Below are positions 43,261 through 52,541 of a stretch of DNA of 64,000 nt, one piece after another (within the stretch, counting starts at the first letter, position 1; each line of letters starts with the position of its first letter). Source of the stretch: Gracilimonas sp046602855 (GTDB taxonomy: Bacteria; Bacteroidota; Rhodothermia; Balneolales; Balneolaceae); contig NZ_JBKINJ010000003.1 of assembly GCF_046602855.1 (NCBI RefSeq), forward strand, positions 74,552 to 138,551, given 5' to 3'. The notes beneath the pieces were generated by a model. It worked only from the letters and a program-made list of their open reading frames with translations. It had not been told where the DNA came from and did not search any database. A program made the translations under genes and the position numbers.

Positions 43261-44637
43261 ATGGATCTCTTCGAAGAAAAAAAATCCGCTAACTCATCTT
43301 TCTCATCCTCAAAAGATAATCCACAGTATAGTGAGCCCTTAGCTACCAGAATGCGGCCGCAATCGCTGGATGAATTTGCCGGTCAGGAGCATTTGGTGGG
43401 GGAAGGAAAGATGCTGCGTCGAATGATCGAAAGTGGGATCATAGGCTCACTCATATTTTATGGCCCGCCAAGCTCAGGTAAGACCACCCTGGCTCATGTC
43501 ATTTCCCGTGAAATTAAAGCACAGTTTGAGGTGATCAATGCGGTACTGGACGGTATCAAGGAACTACGGAAGGTGGTGGATAAAGCTGAAAAGCTTAGAA
43601 AGCTGAACGGTCGCAAGACCATCCTGTTTGTGGATGAGATCCACCGCTGGAATAAAGCCCAGCAGGATGCCTTGCTGCCCCACCTTGAATCGGGGATCAT
43701 TACATTGGTGGGTGCTACGACAGAAAATCCGTTTTACTCATTGGTCAATCCCTTGCTTTCCCGCTGTCAGCTTTTTGAGCTTCATCCCTTGACCATGGAT
43801 GAAGTGAAACTCATGCTAAACCGGGCGCTCAAGGATCAAGAAAATGGCTTGGGCGAAAAAAATATTGAAGTAACCAAAGAAGCTTTTGAGTACCTGGCTG
43901 AAATGGCCGGAGGGGATATCCGAAATGCTTTGAACGCGTTGGAGGTGGCCGTACTTTCAAGTGAGCCTGATGAAGAGGGTAAGATCACGATCGATCTGAG
44001 TGTGGCCAAGGAAAGTATTCAGCGAAGGAATGTACGTTATGACAGAACGGGAGACGAACATTATCATTATGCGTCGGCTTTCATAAAATCCATGCGCGGT
44101 TCCGATCCCGATGCAGCTCTTTACTGGATGAATGCCATGCTGGAAGGAGGGGATGATCCGATCTTCATTTTCCGGCGCATGCTTATCTTTGCAAGTGAAG
44201 ATGTGGGACTGGCGGAACCCAATGCTATTACCATGGTCAATGCGTGTCAGGATGCCTTTACAAAATGCGGGATGCCTGAGGGAATGTATTTTCTGTCGCA
44301 TGCATGTTTGTACTTGAGTCACTGTCCGAAGAGTAACAGCACCAAAGCTATTTTTGAAGTGAACAGGGAGATCAGTGAGCGAGGGGTGAAGGATATCCCC
44401 CCATACCTAAAAGATAAAACAGCCAATAAGCTGGGAGCAACACATCTTGGAGTTGAGAATGCATCCGATGATTATAAATATCCGCATGATCATCCAAATA
44501 ACTGGGTCGATCAGCAATATTTGCCGGACGCACTAAAGAATAAGCAATGGTATAAAGCAGGGGCTCAGGGCAGAGAGGCCTTGTTATGGAAGAAATGGCA
44601 GGAGATCAAGGGTAAAGGAAAACCTAAGAACGAATAA
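43261..44637 (+). CDS. rarA: Replication-associated recombination protein A (AAA+ ATPase)
   Basis: 458 residues with Walker A GPPSSGKTTLAH, Walker B ILFVDEIHRWNKAQQDALLPHLE, GATTENPFYSLVNPLLSRCQLFEL and the C-terminal MgsA tetramerisation domain (HYHYASAFIKSMRGSDPDAALYWMNAMLEGGDDP; YKYPHDHPNNWVDQQYLPD). It acts at stalled replication forks. Position after two photolyases makes a loose DNA-repair neighbourhood. Confidence 0.96.
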   Translation: MDLFEEKKSANSSFSSSKDNPQYSEPLATRMRPQSLDEFAGQEHLVGEGKMLRRMIESGIIGSLIFYGPPSSGKTTLAHVISREIKAQFEVINAVLDGIKELRKVVDKAEKLRKLNGRKTILFVDEIHRWNKAQQDALLPHLESGIITLVGATTENPFYSLVNPLLSRCQLFELHPLTMDEVKLMLNRALKDQENGLGEKNIEVTKEAFEYLAEMAGGDIRNALNALEVAVLSSEPDEEGKITIDLSVAKESIQRRNVRYDRTGDEHYHYASAFIKSMRGSDPDAALYWMNAMLEGGDDPIFIFRRMLIFASEDVGLAEPNAITMVNACQDAFTKCGMPEGMYFLSHACLYLSHCPKSNSTKAIFEVNREISERGVKDIPPYLKDKTANKLGATHLGVENASDDYKYPHDHPNNWVDQQYLPDALKNKQWYKAGAQGREALLWKKWQEIKGKGKPKNE

Positions 44638-44684
44638 AATGTTAGCCTAACCGCAGGGTTCTGATGTTTTGCGTGCTTAGATGG

Positions 44685-45221
44685 TTAATCCTGATCAAAA
44701 ATTTTATTCATAACCTGTTGGTGTACATCCAAAGCATCATTGCTATAAAGAACAAATCGGATGTTTTTCACTGATTCCAGCTTAGGCAAGAGATCTTTTA
44801 TGGTAGTGAATGCAACTCCCGCTGCTTCTTTGACAGGGTAGCCAAAGGCGCCGGTTGAAATAGCAGGGAAAGCGATGGTTTTAATTTCATGCTCTTCAGC
44901 GATCTCAAGTGCATTTTTGTAGCAATCAGCCAAAAGTTGATCAGAAGGTTCATCTCTGCCATATACAGGACCGAGGCAATGGATAACATATTCGTTTGGC
45001 AGTTCATGAGCACCGGAAATTACTGCTTCACCGGGTTTGATAGGAGCCATAGGTTCACATTCTTCAGCAAGACCCGGGCCTGCTGCACGGTGAATGGCAC
45101 CTGCAACTCCGCCACCGGTTTGCAATTGGGCATTGGCAGCATTTACAATAGCGGTCATATCCTCTTGTTTTGAGATATCACCCTGTATACACTCGATCTT
45201 GATGTCGTCTCTTGTGATCAT
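44685..45221 (-). CDS. Macrodomain protein (O-acetyl-ADP-ribose deacetylase type)
   Basis: 178 residues that form a single macrodomain: AIVNAANAQLQTGGGVAGAIHRAAG (about 25-49), HCLGPVYG and IAFPAISTGAFGYPVKEAAGVAF. These are the ADP-ribose-binding loops of the MacroD/YmdB group. It likely removes ADP-ribose or deacetylates O-acetyl-ADP-ribose. Convergent with rarA. Confidence 0.93.
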   Translation of the reverse strand: MITRDDIKIECIQGDISKQEDMTAIVNAANAQLQTGGGVAGAIHRAAGPGLAEECEPMAPIKPGEAVISGAHELPNEYVIHCLGPVYGRDEPSDQLLADCYKNALEIAEEHEIKTIAFPAISTGAFGYPVKEAAGVAFTTIKDLLPKLESVKNIRFVLYSNDALDVHQQVMNKIFDQD

Positions 45222-45289
45222 ATGTCTAAAACTTCGACTATAGTTTAAACTGTAGATAGAATAAAAGGACTTTTTTAAACTTTTCTATG

Positions 45290-45496
45290 TCACTCGCTAC
45301 CTTCACTTTTATTCCTCTTCCTCCAAAATAAATACCCTATAATTATTAGAATGGGCATCCCTATAGCCAGAAAGTAATCAAACGGTGTATCCAATACTAG
45401 AGGTTCATTATTTGATGGACTTGGTATGTTCCGTGGAGCTTGTAAGAGTAGGAAATTGCTTATTAAAACTATTTGGTAATAAATGAATGAAATCAT
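45290..45496 (-). CDS. Small membrane protein
   Basis: 68 residues from the ATG at 45496 (MISFIYYQIVLISNFLLLQA); the frame continues up to a TTG at 45547, which I do not favour. An N-terminal hydrophobic segment is followed by PRNIPSPSNNEPLVLDTPFDY, a transmembrane helix (FLAIGMPILIIIGYLFW) and a basic tail. Similar short proteins with a leader, PSP/NEP linker and C-terminal helix are common in Bacteroidota. Function unknown. Confidence 0.65.
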   Translation of the reverse strand: MISFIYYQIVLISNFLLLQAPRNIPSPSNNEPLVLDTPFDYFLAIGMPILIIIGYLFWRKRNKSEGSE

Positions 45497-45983
45497 GTGA
45501 GTCAATTCAAGTTTAAAATCTTTACTTCTGTTGTTAAATATAAACAAAAAAGAAGCCGGTAAAATTTAAATAACAGATTCAGATTCATATTAAATGGCTA
45601 TTTGCAGTTGCTTAGAGAGCAACTGTCACTGAGTTATTATCAATAAACTAACATTAGCAAACAAAACAGGCGAAGAGGATCAACCCTTCGCCCGTTGTTT
45701 TGGAGTTTTACCGATACCAACAGATATAAGCAGCCTAACCAACTTTCTGTATGGCACCGATTGGAATAAATATCCACTGATTTTCTTATCACCTTAAATA
45801 CTTACCTAAAAGATAGTCAATAAGCATTAATAATTAAATTTAATTATTGATATAACAAAGAAAAATACAGTAATTATATGAAAGCGCTTTTATAAATAAA
45901 ATATATAGATGAATCTGATTTGGAATGATTCTTTGTAGGAATTGGTATGTTGAGTCAAATAATAAAACTGAATACTACAATAG
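45497..45983. other. AT-rich intergenic stretch with hairpins
   Basis: No gene seen. It contains a CAGTTGCT/AGCAACTG hairpin (near 45605-45626), a GGCGAAG/CTTCGCC hairpin near 45671-45694, a 20-bp perfect palindrome AATAATTAAATTTAATTATT (45829-45848) and a cre-like ATGAAAGCGCTTTTA (45878-45892, one mismatch at the penultimate consensus base). The last two probably belong to the promoter region of the FMN reductase gene. Confidence 0.5.
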
Positions 45984-46547
45984 ATGGATCTAAAAATAAT
46001 AAGCAGTACCGACCGACCGAATTCAAATGCCCTTAAAGTATCTAACTATGTAAAAGTTTTGTATGAGCGGGAGGGCGCTGATGTGGAAGTGATAAGTCTG
46101 GAAGACTTCCCTTTAGAGAAGGTAGCAGGGGGAAAATATGGAAAAGACATTCCTGAGGTAAATATATTCAGGGATCCTATTGTAAACGCTGACGGATTAG
46201 TTTTTGTGATCCCGGAATACAACGGTAGCTTTCCGGGTATTTTGAAAGTATTTATCGATTATCTCCCGTTTCCTAAAGCATTTGAAAAAATGCCCATGGC
46301 ATTTATAGGTGAAGCAAACGGAGCGTTTGGAGCTTTGCGATCCGTAGAACAATTTCAAATGATCGCTAATTACAGAAACGCACTGCAGTTTCCGGAACGC
46401 GTTTTCATATCAAGAGTGAACAAAGAATTTGATGAGGTATCAGGTATAAAAAACGAATTTACCCAAGGTCTGTTGGAATCACAGGTCCGTAATTTCGTTA
46501 AGTTTGTAGATGCTTCCACTCAAAAAGAAATGGATCAATTGGTCTGA
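45984..46547 (+). CDS. NADPH-dependent FMN reductase family protein
   Basis: 187 residues with a flavodoxin-like fold: KIISSTDRPNSNALKVSNYV (phosphate-binding loop), LVFVIPEYNGSFPGILKVFIDYLP and FIGEANGAFGALRSVEQF. This matches chromate/azo-reductase-type FMN reductases. It is cytoplasmic and convergent with the two-component operon. Confidence 0.9.
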   Translation: MDLKIISSTDRPNSNALKVSNYVKVLYEREGADVEVISLEDFPLEKVAGGKYGKDIPEVNIFRDPIVNADGLVFVIPEYNGSFPGILKVFIDYLPFPKAFEKMPMAFIGEANGAFGALRSVEQFQMIANYRNALQFPERVFISRVNKEFDEVSGIKNEFTQGLLESQVRNFVKFVDASTQKEMDQLV

Positions 46548-46562
46548 ACCAATATAGATCCT

Positions 46563-47267
46563 TTAATTATTTCTCAGCATATACCCGACACCGTGTAGTG
46601 TAATAAGGTAACGCGGATCATCAGGGTGTACTTCGATTTTAGCTCTTAGCTTGGATATGTGAACATCTACGGTGCGGGTATTTGTACTGAATTCGTATCG
46701 CCATACTTTTTCGAGCAGTTCATCACGTGAAACAGGTTCGTTGGCACTTTTTAGAAGATATCGGATCAACTCCACTTCTCGTGATGTAAGCTCAACTTCT
46801 TCACCATCCGGACGGTATACCATGCCCTCCATAAGATCGACCTTTACTTCTCCCAGCTGAAGAATATCGACTTCTCCGGAGGTGGAATACGTACCTGCAC
46901 GTCTGAGTCTGGCTTCAATACGAGCAAGCAGCTCTTTCACACCGAATGGCTTGGTCAAATAATCATCGGCACCCAGGCCCAACCCTTTTACTTTGTCAGG
47001 TTCCTGATCTTTGGCTGTCAGCATTATCACAGGAAAGGTGTACTTTTCTTTCCTCAATTCTTCCATGATGTCGTACCCGCTTTTACCGGGCAGCATGATG
47101 TCGAGAAGCATCAGGTCAGGTTTGTGTTCTTTGACCATTTCGATGGCCTGAGTTCCTTCTTCACTGACCACAACATCGTAGCCTTCACTTTCCAATGTAT
47201 CGCGAAGGGTGAAAATGAGGCTTGGTTCGTCCTCAACTACAAGAATTTTCATGGGTTTATCCGACAT
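46563..47267 (-). CDS. OmpR/PhoB-family response regulator
   Basis: 234 residues. The receiver domain has acidic DE at 16-18, phospho-Asp in PDLMLLDIMLPGKSGYD, Thr in VIMLTAKDQ and Lys in DDYLTKPFGVKEL. The C-terminal winged helix has VELTSREVELIRYLLKSANEPVSRDELLEKVW and TRTVDVHISKLRAKI. It overlaps the end of the kinase gene frame by 11 bases and forms a two-component pair. Regulators of this class bind 11-bp direct repeats such as the array at 33102. Confidence 0.95.
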   Translation of the reverse strand: MSDKPMKILVVEDEPSLIFTLRDTLESEGYDVVVSEEGTQAIEMVKEHKPDLMLLDIMLPGKSGYDIMEELRKEKYTFPVIMLTAKDQEPDKVKGLGLGADDYLTKPFGVKELLARIEARLRRAGTYSTSGEVDILQLGEVKVDLMEGMVYRPDGEEVELTSREVELIRYLLKSANEPVSRDELLEKVWRYEFSTNTRTVDVHISKLRAKIEVHPDDPRYLITLHGVGYMLRNN

Positions 47268-48984
47268 ATTCAGTGTGCTGTTTTAAATTATCATTATCTG
47301 AAACCTGATCATTACCATCTAATGATGTAGGAGACTGACCGCTTTCTTGGCCTAATTTAGGAAATCTGACAATAAATGTTGTTCCCTGTCCGGGATTACT
47401 TTTTACATCTATAGTTCCGTCGTTCAGCTCAACCATATTTTTTACGATACTAAGGCCTAAACCATGTCCTTTTATTTTTGAGCTGGTTATATCTGAGTTT
47501 TCAACCCGATAGAATTTCTTGAAGATATTTTTTTGTTCTCGCTTCGGAATGCCGATTCCATGATCCGTGACACTGAGAAAAACATGTTTGTCATCGGATG
47601 AGATCTGATACTCCAGGTATTTTTCATCCTTGCTGTATTTGATGGCATTCTCGGTCAGGTTACTAAGAATAGTCTCAATACTGTCCTTATCTACGAAAGC
47701 TAAGGCCACTTCATCGCTGGAAGTGAATTTTACCTCAAATCCTTTTTTCTCTATATACTCCCTGTTTTCCTCAAGGTGAGACTTTACTAATTCATGCATA
47801 CGATAGGGTGCAGCCTTGACAAGATTTTGACCGGAGTCGACGCGAGCCACATCCAAGAGCTTTTCGATCATGCCTTTCAGCCGGATAGACTCATTATAAA
47901 TATGGTCGCCATACTGTTTTAGACGTTTGGGTTCGGTCACCCTTCCATCCGAAATATTTTCACCTGCTGCCTGCATCACAGCCAGTGGAGTTTTAAGTTC
48001 ATGTGTCACATTAGCCAGGAAATTAGCCTGAGTTTGAGCAAGTTGTCTCTCGCGCTGTGCGGTAACGAACATAAAGACCAGTGAGCCGGTGAGAAAGAGC
48101 ATGGCAAAACCGAGCACGAATAAGTTTTTGATCAGCGTTGCATTATAAGCATTGGAAACAGGCGATTCCAGGAAAGCCAGATTCAAGGACCAGTTATCAA
48201 AAAAGCCCGAACCTGAAAAGCGCATTCTGTGATCCACCATGTCAAAATTATAAGCTACGGTGGTATCATTGGTAGCCAGGATCTTATCGTCGGCCCAGTC
48301 ACGTACCCAAACGACGATCCCGGTCTCATTACTGTCACCAAAATAATTGTTTAGATAGGGAGGGAAGACCTCCTCAATAATGTACTCCTCATCCAAGACA
48401 AGGGTAAGTATGCCGATCAGGCTATTCTCATTCAGGTTGATCAGTCCCAGGTTCAGGCTGCGGTGCGTGTCGAACTCAAAATTGTTATTCCAGCGGTAAT
48501 TAAAGTCATTGAGCTGGATCTTTGTTTTGGTTCGAGCAATACCAACTCCGTCACAAACCAGTTTGGGATATTGGTCGGTCGGCACGATCTGATTGTTAAT
48601 AGAATCGTACTGGTAAATTTCAGAGTCTTCAGCACAGGGATCGGTGCCATCGGGGGTAAAGTAGATGTCAGTAAAAAACGGACTGGCAGCTGAGCGCGTC
48701 AGCACTTCGTTGATATTATCAGGTAGCTGGCCTGAGTGCTGAATAGAATTTTCAATGGGTTCAAGTTCAATAGAGGAAATACCTCTAAGCGGATCTATGA
48801 TCTGATTCCGAATGGAATCATTGATATCATCAAGCTGATCGATCCTTCTCTCTTCCTCCCCTTCAACCATCCGCGTTCTAAGGTCATAGAGGGAAAGTAC
48901 ATTCATGGTTGTCAGTGCTATGATCGCAAATAGACCGATCATCAGCAATGCCCACCGAAACGCCCTGTTTCCTAAAATTTTCAT
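47257..48984 (-). CDS. Membrane-bound sensor histidine kinase
   Basis: 575 residues from the ATG at 48984 (MKILGNRAFRWALLMIGLFA). A first membrane helix is at 10-30, an extracytoplasmic sensor of about 250 residues follows, and a second helix lies near 290-312 (LFVLGFAMLFLTGSLVFMFV). HisKA is in ANFLANVTHELKTPLAVMQAAG and HATPase in NLTENAIKYSKD, DHGIGIPKREQKNIFKKFYR and GHGLGLSIVKNMVELN. No HAMP or PAS is obvious. Cotranscribed with the following regulator; the signal is unknown. Confidence 0.94.
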   Translation of the reverse strand: MKILGNRAFRWALLMIGLFAIIALTTMNVLSLYDLRTRMVEGEEERRIDQLDDINDSIRNQIIDPLRGISSIELEPIENSIQHSGQLPDNINEVLTRSAASPFFTDIYFTPDGTDPCAEDSEIYQYDSINNQIVPTDQYPKLVCDGVGIARTKTKIQLNDFNYRWNNNFEFDTHRSLNLGLINLNENSLIGILTLVLDEEYIIEEVFPPYLNNYFGDSNETGIVVWVRDWADDKILATNDTTVAYNFDMVDHRMRFSGSGFFDNWSLNLAFLESPVSNAYNATLIKNLFVLGFAMLFLTGSLVFMFVTAQRERQLAQTQANFLANVTHELKTPLAVMQAAGENISDGRVTEPKRLKQYGDHIYNESIRLKGMIEKLLDVARVDSGQNLVKAAPYRMHELVKSHLEENREYIEKKGFEVKFTSSDEVALAFVDKDSIETILSNLTENAIKYSKDEKYLEYQISSDDKHVFLSVTDHGIGIPKREQKNIFKKFYRVENSDITSSKIKGHGLGLSIVKNMVELNDGTIDVKSNPGQGTTFIVRFPKLGQESGQSPTSLDGNDQVSDNDNLKQHTEYVG

Positions 48985-49079
48985 ATTCTTCAATGTTTAT
49001 ATCTCAAACTACTGACTATTAAATATACCAAGTTAGTTCATTGAATGAACTCAAATTTGGTAAAATTCCGGGCATAAAA

Positions 49080-49101
49080 AAACCCTTCAGAAAAAGGGTT
49101 T
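49080..49101 (-). terminator. Terminator of the single-receiver gene
   Basis: AAACCCTT (on the minus strand 49101-49094) pairs with AAGGGTTT (49087-49080), followed on the minus strand by a T run (49079-49076). It lies 35 bases after the gene at 49136. Confidence 0.9.
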
Positions 49102-49135
49102 AATTCATGGTTGATTATCTGAATATGTGAGCGGT

Positions 49136-49522
49136 CTACCTTTCGATCTTATCAATATTTCTTTCGATAGACTCTTTGAGATCGTTGAATTCAATAGGCT
49201 TGACAAGGTAATCGAGGTAGTCGGTCTCTTTAGCCCGCTGCACGTGATGCGGATCAGAGTTACCGGTAATATATATGACCGGTACGTCCGAAAATTTTCG
49301 GATCTCTTCCATTGCCGTGATGCCGTCAATTTCACCTTCAAGTGAGATATCCATCAAAATGAGATCAGGTTTAATCTTTTGAGCAACTTCAATGGCTGTT
49401 TTTCCATAAACGAGTTCCCCTTCAGCATCATAACCCAGTTTTTCCAAATAGCTCTCATACAGAAGATTCAGAATTAGATCGTCTTCCACGATCATCACTG
49501 TTTTATTCTGTTTATTATCCAT
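49136..49522 (-). CDS. Single-domain response regulator (receiver)
   Basis: 128 residues consisting of one receiver: MIVEDDLILNLLYESYLEKLGY, phospho-Asp in PDLILMDISLEGEIDGITAMEEIR, VIYITGNSD (Thr) and YLVKPIEFNDLKESI (Lys). There is no output domain, so it acts by protein interaction or in a phosphorelay. It is upstream of the kinase gene but separated by its own terminator. Confidence 0.93.
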   Translation of the reverse strand: MDNKQNKTVMIVEDDLILNLLYESYLEKLGYDAEGELVYGKTAIEVAQKIKPDLILMDISLEGEIDGITAMEEIRKFSDVPVIYITGNSDPHHVQRAKETDYLDYLVKPIEFNDLKESIERNIDKIER

Positions 49523-49675
49523 CTTATCCGATTAATTCAAAAGCTGTAAGCATTTTATTACCTAATAATAACATGAAAAGATATTAAAGGAAATTTTGTA
49601 GGAATAAAAATACGTGAAATTTTAATGCTTAAAATATAAATAGTTAAGTAAAGAGACCTTTAAGCATAAAATAAA

Positions 49676-49701
49676 AGCCTGCTAAGATGTCTTAGCAGGC
49701 T
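49676..49701 (-). terminator. Terminator after tRNA-Leu
   Basis: AGCCTGCTAAGA (49676-49687) and TCTTAGCAGGCT (49690-49701) form a 12-bp stem. On the minus strand it is followed by TTTATTTTA and starts six bases after the tRNA 3' end. Confidence 0.9.
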
Positions 49702-49706
49702 TTCAG

Positions 49707-49794
49707 TACCGCTGATCGGACTCGAACCGATACGGGCATTTTAATACCCATTGGATTTTAAGTCCAACGTGTCTACCAATTCCACCACAGCGGC
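49707..49794 (-). tRNA. tRNA-Leu (anticodon UAA)
   Basis: On the minus strand GCCGCTG pairs with CAGCGGT in the acceptor, with discriminator A. The anticodon loop reads CTTAAAA with TAA as anticodon. The long variable arm (TGGGTATTAAAATGCCC region) and GGTTCGAGTCC T-arm fit a class II tRNA-Leu. CCA is not encoded. Length 88 bases. Confidence 0.96.
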
Positions 49795-49930
49795 TACGGT
49801 TAAGTAGGCGCCAAATATACGGGTTTGTTGATTACATCTTCAAAGTTCTTTTCACATTTTTCAATTTTTTCGTCTGCCGGTACCGTGATATATTCCGCTT
49901 GCATCACATCACTTACTGAATTGAATCTAC

Positions 49931-51700
49931 ATGACACTTGAAGGCTGGTTTGTTTTAGGGGTAATCCTGATCTGTTTGATCCTGCTGGTTGGCACGTCCA
50001 TTTCGGTCGATATCATCCTGTTCGCGGGGCTCGCTGTGATCTTCATATCAGGTATTTTACCTGCAGAGCAGGCTCTTTCAGGCTTTTCCAATGAGGGCAT
50101 GCTGACGGTAGCTGTTTTATATATCGTGGCGGCAGGCCTGAAGGAGACAGGGGTTATTCATTATATAGTGGGTAAGGTGATGGGCGATGCGAAGACCGTT
50201 AAAAGAGCACAATTACGCATTATGAGTCCGGTTATGGTGATGAGTGCCTTTATGAACAATACACCGATAGTGGCCTCTTTTATTCCGGCACTGGAGCGGT
50301 GGAGCCGCATCTCGCAGATCCAAGTTTCCAAGATCCTTATCCCTTTAAGTTATTCCGCTATTTTAGGCGGCACCTGTACCCTGATCGGCACAAGCACCAA
50401 TCTGATCATCAACGGATTGATGATTCAGAACGGTTCTGTTGAAACACTCGGCCTTTTTGAGCCTGCACTGATCGGTATTCCTGTGGCCATTGCCGGATTT
50501 ATTTATCTGATGCTTTTTGGAGACCGGCTGCTACCTGAACGGGGGTCCAGTATGGATACCTTTCAGGATCCCAGGGAGTATACGATTGAGATGATCGTAG
50601 AGGCAGAAAGTGCATTGACCGGTAAGACCATTGAAGACGCCGGACTGCGTAATTTACCGGGATTATACCTGATGGAGATCCAGCGCAATAAGCGAACCAT
50701 TCCGGCTGTAGGCCCTTATGAATTGCTGAAGGGTAACGACCGGCTGATATTTACCGGTATTGTGGATTCCATCATCGATCTGCGGCAGATATCCGGCCTT
50801 GTGCCGGCAACGGATCAGGTCTTCAAATTGAATGCCCCGAGAAACGAACGGGAGATGATCGAGGCGGTTGTTTCACGATCCAACCCACTGGCGGGGAGAA
50901 CCATCAAAGATGGGAATTTCAGGGATAGGTACGATGCCGTGGTTATCGCTGTTTCGCGAAGCGGAGAGCGTATCGATGAAAAGATAGGAGATATCACACT
51001 GAAGATGGGTGATGTATTGCTGCTGGAAGCTCATCCCAACTTTGTAAGCAAATATCGAAACTCCAGTGATTTCTACTTGGTTAGCTCAATTGAGGATTCC
51101 ACCCCGGTCACTTATGAAAAGGCCTGGCTGGCCGGTCTTTCTTTGGCAGGAATGGTCGTATTGGCTGCGACCGGCATACTCAGCATGCTGCAGGCAGCTA
51201 TTGTAGCCGGTGGCTTTCTTCTGGTGACCAAAAGCTTCCGATATTCAACTGCTTTGGAAAGTGTGGACTGGCGCGTATTGATAGCCATTGCATCTGCCCT
51301 TGGATTGGGAAGTGCCCTGGAGTACACCGGAACCGCAGAATATCTGGCTACGAATTTACTATCCCTTGCGGGAGATAATCCCACGCTGGCTTTAGCGTTG
51401 ACCTACGTGACAACCTGGCTGTTAACGGAAATGATCACCAATAATGCTGCAGCGGTCTTGGTGTTTCCGGTAGCCCTTTCGCTGGCCGCAACCCTTGGAG
51501 TCGATTTCATGCCATTTGCCATGGTGATGATCGTGGCAGCCTCGGCCAGCTTTTCAACGCCGATAGGGTATCAGACCAATTTGATGGTATTAGGTCCGGG
51601 GGGATATCAGTTCACAGACTTCACTAAGATCGGGCTTCCTCTGAATTTGATAGTCGGTCTAATAGCCGTATCTTTGATACCTTATATTTGGAATTTTTAA
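49931..51700 (+). CDS. SLC13/DASS-type permease with two TrkA-C domains (probable sulfate transporter)
   Basis: 589 residues: N- and C-terminal transmembrane halves flank two TrkA_C domains (about 215-290 and 300-375; IEMIVEAESALTGKTIEDAGLRNLPG and EAVVSRSNPLAGRTIKDGNFR). Hallmarks are SAFMNNTPIVASFIP, GGTCTLIGTSTNLIINGLM, ITNNAAAVLVFPVALS and STPIGYQTNLMVLGPGGY. Its position ten bases before cysQ in the sulfate-activation operon supports sulfate as the substrate, as for SAC1/CysZ-like DASS members. Confidence 0.9.
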   Translation: MTLEGWFVLGVILICLILLVGTSISVDIILFAGLAVIFISGILPAEQALSGFSNEGMLTVAVLYIVAAGLKETGVIHYIVGKVMGDAKTVKRAQLRIMSPVMVMSAFMNNTPIVASFIPALERWSRISQIQVSKILIPLSYSAILGGTCTLIGTSTNLIINGLMIQNGSVETLGLFEPALIGIPVAIAGFIYLMLFGDRLLPERGSSMDTFQDPREYTIEMIVEAESALTGKTIEDAGLRNLPGLYLMEIQRNKRTIPAVGPYELLKGNDRLIFTGIVDSIIDLRQISGLVPATDQVFKLNAPRNEREMIEAVVSRSNPLAGRTIKDGNFRDRYDAVVIAVSRSGERIDEKIGDITLKMGDVLLLEAHPNFVSKYRNSSDFYLVSSIEDSTPVTYEKAWLAGLSLAGMVVLAATGILSMLQAAIVAGGFLLVTKSFRYSTALESVDWRVLIAIASALGLGSALEYTGTAEYLATNLLSLAGDNPTLALALTYVTTWLLTEMITNNAAAVLVFPVALSLAATLGVDFMPFAMVMIVAASASFSTPIGYQTNLMVLGPGGYQFTDFTKIGLPLNLIVGLIAVSLIPYIWNF

Positions 51701-51709
51701 AAGAAATAC

Positions 51710-52477
51710 ATGCTCAATCAGGCTATTAAAACAGCAGAAGAGGCGGGGCAGAAGATACTGGAGTTTTATGAGACGGACTTAGAGGTCATTGAAAAAGAGG
51801 ATGACTCTCCGCTCACCAAGGCTGATCTTGCCGCCCATCATATCATAGTTAACGCGTTAAAAGAGATCGATCCCGACATTCCCGTCATTTCAGAGGAATC
51901 CGGAATCCCCGATTATGAGGAAAGAAAGAACTGGGATACATTCTGGCTGGTCGATCCGCTGGATGGCACCAAGGAATTCATCAAGAAAAATGGGGAGTTT
52001 ACCGTCAATATTGCCTTGATAAAAGGGGATAAACCGGTACTTGGAGTCGTTTACGTGCCGGCTCTAGATATCATGTACTACGGAGATGATACCATCGGTT
52101 CTTACAAAAGGGAAGGAGACAGCAAGGCTGAAAAGCTTGAAACCGACACATTCAAAAACACAGGACCGGCAAGGATCGTGGTCAGCCGTTCACACGGTGA
52201 TGACAACACACAAGCGGAATTAGAAAAACTCGGTATCGAGGTCAGTGAAGAAGTACCCTCCGGAAGCTCCATTAAATTTTGTCTGGTCGCCGAAGGCAAA
52301 GCAGACCTCTATCCGCGCCTAGGACCAACAATGGAATGGGACACCGCCGCCGCCGATGCCGTATACAGGTATTCCACTAATTCCGGCGAAAAATATTCCC
52401 CACTGAAGTACAACAAAGAAACCTTCAAAAACCCCTATTTTCTATTGGGAATGGATGAGTTTATAGATCTGGAGTGA
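51710..52477 (+). CDS. cysQ: 3'(2'),5'-bisphosphate nucleotidase
   Basis: 255 residues with the inositol-monophosphatase-superfamily metal motifs VISEESG, WLVDPLDGTKEFIKKNGEFTVNIALI and EWDTAAADAVYR. CysQ removes adenosine 3',5'-bisphosphate (PAP) made from PAPS. Between the permease and cysD it completes a sulfate-activation operon. Confidence 0.94.
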   Translation: MLNQAIKTAEEAGQKILEFYETDLEVIEKEDDSPLTKADLAAHHIIVNALKEIDPDIPVISEESGIPDYEERKNWDTFWLVDPLDGTKEFIKKNGEFTVNIALIKGDKPVLGVVYVPALDIMYYGDDTIGSYKREGDSKAEKLETDTFKNTGPARIVVSRSHGDDNTQAELEKLGIEVSEEVPSGSSIKFCLVAEGKADLYPRLGPTMEWDTAAADAVYRYSTNSGEKYSPLKYNKETFKNPYFLLGMDEFIDLE

Positions 52478-52478
52478 T

Positions 52479-52510
52479 CACTCAAAACTCAAAACTAAGA
52501 ACTCAAAACT
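52479..52510. repeat. ACTCAAA heptamer array between cysQ and cysD
   Basis: Copies of CTCAAAA in 7-base steps (ACTCAAAACTCAAAACTAAG then AACTCAAAACT) start directly after the cysQ stop. They are on the same strand sense as the array at 53911-53942 downstream and complementary to the one at 53449-53480, so long-range pairing within the operon mRNA is possible. Confidence 0.8.
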
Positions 52511-52541
52511 AAAAAACGGTCATCCGTCTAAAGACAACGTC

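Noticed and set aside
45829..45848. 20-bp palindrome of only A and T as an operator
   Set aside because: In such AT-rich sequence a palindrome of this kind is weak evidence; noted but not called as a site.
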